Shown here piece after piece: positions 60,830 through 64,000 of a DNA stretch of 64,000 bases; the stretch's first letter is position 1; every line of letters starts with the position of its first letter. A model generated the notes under the pieces. The model was not told the DNA's origin. It worked only from the letters and a program-made list of their open reading frames with translations, and did no database searches. The DNA is from Persicaria tinctoria. Its lineage: Eukaryota > Streptophyta > Magnoliopsida > Caryophyllales > Polygonaceae. The translations under genes and the position numbers were made by a program. Location of the stretch: positions 3,846,501-3,910,500 of the forward strand of contig JBANSL010000016.1 in NCBI GenBank assembly GCA_037127255.1. Reading direction: 5' to 3'.

Positions 60830-61913
60830 AGGGGAGTAAGCACTTATTTGGCAAAATGGGTCTTTTTTTAAGAGTTGTGTGTTTTTTATGAGGTGGAGAT
60901 TATTTTTGGAGTTTATGGAGCCGTGAGATGTGGAGTTTATTTTTTAAAATAACCTTGTAAAAAACCTGAATGATATTTGGTGGTTATATGGTTTGAGAGA
61001 TGTATTTATGATTAAAATTACTAAAATGCCCTTAATTAATATATCCAACCCTCATTTCTATTTGATGGATGAAGAACGATCAGTTCTTCTTCTTCACCGA
61101 TTGAAACCCTAGGTTCGACAGTTGCTTCTCTAAACGGAGTCCTGGGTTGCCGGCGTCGGTGTGGTTCGTTGCGGACTGGTAAGGAAGAGGTAAACCCTTT
61201 CAATATCGTTCTCTGTTGTTCCAATTTTGATCTTGTCTGAAATCAAAAGGTGTTACTTTCGTTATCCCTGAGGGAAAGGGATAAAGAGGGGTTGCGATGC
61301 TCGAACAGAAGGAGAGGGAGACGGTACGATGAACGGAAAGAAGAAGGAGAGAGTGTGACAAAGTAGATTTTAAGAGATGGTTGAGGCCGGCGAGGATGGG
61401 GACGACGATGGCGGGGCCACGCAAGTCCTGCGAGGCGGCTACAGGACTGAAGGAGCGAGAGAGGGAGAGAGTAGGCGGCCACCACAAGCAGTGGCTTCTT
61501 CGGGTGGTTTCAGGGGAAAAAGTGAACATTTTTTGGCACCTGATAAAATAACCTCCGGAAAGCTCCCCTCCCAGGGCTTTCATTTTCACTAGATTTCAAC
61601 TCTTGAAACCTCCAACTACAACTCATGCCACCTGATCGCCAAACACCATCGGATGAGCTTTTTTTAGAGGAGGGGAACGATGAAACCTATTAAGACCTGA
61701 TGAAACCCTTTGGGGGAATGGACTTGTGGATACCCACAAGTCCCCGGTTCGAACCCCGAAATGGCTGCTTTTTATTTACCAATTCAAGGTAGGTGAAATT
61801 TTCCACCTTAGAGGGGAAGGTGGAGGAGGTGGAGTGGATTTCCACCCCTTAATTAAGGGTGGAGGGGAAAACACACCCTTAAGTTTTTTTTTTTTTTTTT
61901 AATCAAACACACC
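60830..61913. repeat. unclassified MITE-like block related to 2.5-2.9 kb
   Basis: Shares 'ggtggagatt' and 'gtggagtttattttttaaaa' with the element at 2536. 'aggggtggaggggag' on the left (about 60832) and 'aagggtggaggggaa' on the right (about 61857) are direct repeats. It includes a tRNA-like B-box string (ggttcgaacccc, about 61749) and ends in T-runs. Boundaries and class are unsettled; open frames near 61.2-61.6 kb are not considered genes. Confidence 0.4.
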
Positions 61914-61914
61914 C

Positions 61915-63010
61915 TTTTTTTTTTTTTTACAGTAGGCAAATATTGGGAGCCGTTGCTAGTAAAGCAACCTAACTCCCGGATTATCCTGAAGGATGATTTT
62001 ACAGAGATCCCTATAGTAGGGGATAGAGGGTAAATTACAAATTACACCTGCTTTGGCTATATAATCCGCAGTATGGTTTGCTTCTCTAAATATATGCCGA
62101 ATCTCAATTGATACAAATTCATCTGTAAGCCTTTGGATTTCTTCAACTTGATGTAGAACTTCCCATCTGGGCGACTGTTCTCTCTTGACTGCTTTCACCA
62201 GAGTTTGATTGTCACTTTCCAGAATAACTTTCCTTAGTCCCTTCTGTCTTGCTCTTTGAAGACCTAGAATCATGGCAAAGGCTTCTGTTTGGATTGTTGA
62301 TCCAACACTAGCTTCTTGAGAAAAAATATCAATAATATTTCCTTCAGAATCACGAATGATTCCCCCAGACTGGCTTTTGCCAGAGTGGGTAAAAGAACCA
62401 CCTACATTAATCTTGTAGATAGTTCTTGGAGGTTTGGTCCATTTGGCTCTCACCCTTCTTCTTGCATTTGATTGTAGATTGGTTTTGTGTTGCTCTTCCT
62501 TAGTCCAATCCGTTATGCTCTGGATTATCATTTGAACCATGGAGGAGCTTCCAATCGGATCTTTCGACCTGAAAATTTTGTCATTTCTAACATTCCAAAT
62601 TGACTGCCTTATAAAAGCTAAATCAATAAATCTAATGTTAGAAGCTTTGATTCTACACAAATTTTCATTCAAGGGGCCATGGAGATTAAGGTCCTGGAAG
62701 TACAGACCTGATTTCTGTTCATATATATTGGGCTATGACTTCCCTTGTAAAGGTGCATTTAGTGAATAGATGAGCAGCATCTTCATTTGCATGACCACAA
62801 AGAGAGCATTGACTTGAGACTCTGTTAACATACCTGTTAAGTCTGTCAGTCGTTGGGAGACCATCAATCTTAATCTTCCAAAGGAGGTTTTTTGATGCGA
62901 GGAGGGATCTTAAGCTTCCAAATCCAGCTTTGTGAGTTATGGTCTTGGGGTTGAGTACCTAGAATTTTCTTCACAGATCTAGTAGTAAATTTACCTTCTG
63001 GGTCGGGACT
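61915..63010 (-). pseudogene. decayed LINE 3' part (zf-RVT and RNase H)
   Basis: Read on the minus strand: a zf-RVT-like zinc segment (NLLWKIKIDGLPTTDRLNRY, then CSLCGHANEDAAHLFTKC, about 62760-62900), then an RNase H domain (62470 down to about 61990), ending in a 15-nt A-tail (61915-61929). This order is typical of plant non-LTR retrotransposons. Breaks: a one-base insertion in an A run at 62888-62893, a stop after AQYI near 62730, and NVGGSF where the catalytic Asp (NVDGS) is expected. RNase H Glu (QTEAF) and Asp (ESDNQ) remain. The reverse transcriptase core is absent, so the copy is 5'-truncated and dead. Confidence 0.85.
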
Positions 63011-63866
63011 TCAGATCAGGTTATCTTAACCTCTCATCCACAAGATTGGGTTGAAAGTATATTTAATATTCCGTAGTTTGAATACACTCTAAAAATAAGA
63101 AGGTTTTTTTATATATAAATAATATTAGAATTCATTGTATTAAAATAAATTATTCAAACACTTGCGATGAGAAATTAGTTAAATAGATTGACCCTCGTGA
63201 AAAACCGATATAAAAATTAATATCCATATTATTTTAGTATGTCCCTCCATCTATGTTAAACCATCTTTAATAAATTCTCTATAATTTTAATACATTTTTT
63301 ATTTAACAAATTTTCTATCTATTTTCTAAAATAGAAACTAGAGATTTTTCCATATAAATCTATATCTTTCTCCAAAATTAAATGATTTTTTAAATCTTAA
63401 AAATTAAAAAATTATTGGAGTTGAAACGTAAATAATTTAAATAAGTATTATTTTATTTTCCCATTTTAGAAAAGCACCAAATTCCTTTCACACCAACTTT
63501 GTTTGTAAGATTTATTTTTCAAATTAATGCAAAGATTAGAATTACGTGAGAAGTAGACTTGTTGACATTACAATAGCTAGACAAATTACTATAGAAGTGC
63601 GACGTTAAAGGGCGGTGGTATCAATCAATCAAATATAATACGTGCTGCTTGTTTACGATTGAATAGGACTTTCGGTTTTGGCTTCACCATAAATGATTCA
63701 ATGACTTACAATTAGGGATTCAAGGTCAATTCCGAGGTTTCAACTCCAAACACCAGATATTTTTATTTATAAAAAACAATATATATTTTTTTAAGTAATA
63801 ATTCGAGCTTAGACATACCTGAAATTCGAGGAGTTGACAAATCGACATACGGAAGAACCGTCAAAC
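63011..63866. other. non-coding AT-rich end region
   Basis: No exon, RNA gene or transposon terminus is supportable. Confidence 0.4.
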
Positions 63867-63978
63867 ATACAATAAAAAACTGAAAATACAAGAAAAATGG
63901 GGCAATCATCACGTAATACAATAAAAAAAACTGAAAATACAAGAAAAAGCGGGCAATCATCACGTAATACAATAAAAA
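63867..63978. repeat. 50-bp tandem repeat, about 2.3 copies
   Basis: Units start with 'atacaataaaaa' near 63867, 63917 and 63967 and share 'actgaaaatacaagaaaaa' and 'gggcaatcatcacgtaat'. The array may continue past the window edge. Confidence 0.85.
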
Positions 63979-64000
63979 TTAAGCAGAACTAAAACCGTAA

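Overview
The window is plant nuclear DNA. The base composition is AT-rich, genes are split by many GT-AG introns, and there is a nuclear tRNA-Gly. Families specific to land plants are present: an AGO10-type Argonaute, an HRS1/HHO GARP factor and an LRR-III receptor pseudokinase. Transposons of most plant classes fill the spaces between genes. It looks like a eudicot; the lineage within the eudicots cannot be fixed from the sequence alone.

Layout. 1-3.5 kb is repeat-rich, with a SINE in a 19-bp target duplication, a hAT-type element with an 8-bp duplication and a short MITE-like element. 3.57-11.5 kb (minus) is a complete Argonaute gene of 22 coding exons (940 aa by my splice model). Its probable 5' leader and promoter lie as far up as 17.3 kb, and a 1.9-kb non-autonomous Helitron sits in its second-to-last coding intron. 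19.3-20.3 kb holds two MITEs. 20.3-37.3 kb is one large Helitron in minus orientation with both termini visible. It carries a Rep/Pif1-helicase gene (two premature stops, and a 1.6-kb solo LTR at a splice donor), an apparently intact RPA1-like gene, tandem repeats, and pieces of host genes (PRMT5-like, BASS4-like and unidentified exons) picked up near its 5' end. 38.9-42.8 kb (plus) is an RRM/coiled-coil RNA-binding protein gene of nine exons. 43.6-45.7 kb (minus) is an HRS1/HHO-type GARP transcription factor of four exons. 46-55 kb is mostly non-coding, with LTR scraps, a TIR element, one tRNA-Gly(UCC) and a strong hairpin. 55.4-59.1 kb (minus) is an LRR receptor-like pseudokinase of three exons. 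59.8-64 kb is repeats: a second hAT-type element, a MITE-like block, a decayed LINE 3' part and a short tandem array.

The host genes do not form a pathway; they are ordinary neighbours on a plant chromosome. The most informative system here is the large Helitron. It preserves coding genes, termini, a record of host-gene capture and its own inactivation (stop codons and a nested LTR), and a second, smaller Helitron sits inside the nearby Argonaute gene. Exon boundaries were derived by eye from splice signals, reading-frame continuity and family knowledge. No alignment or expression data were available.
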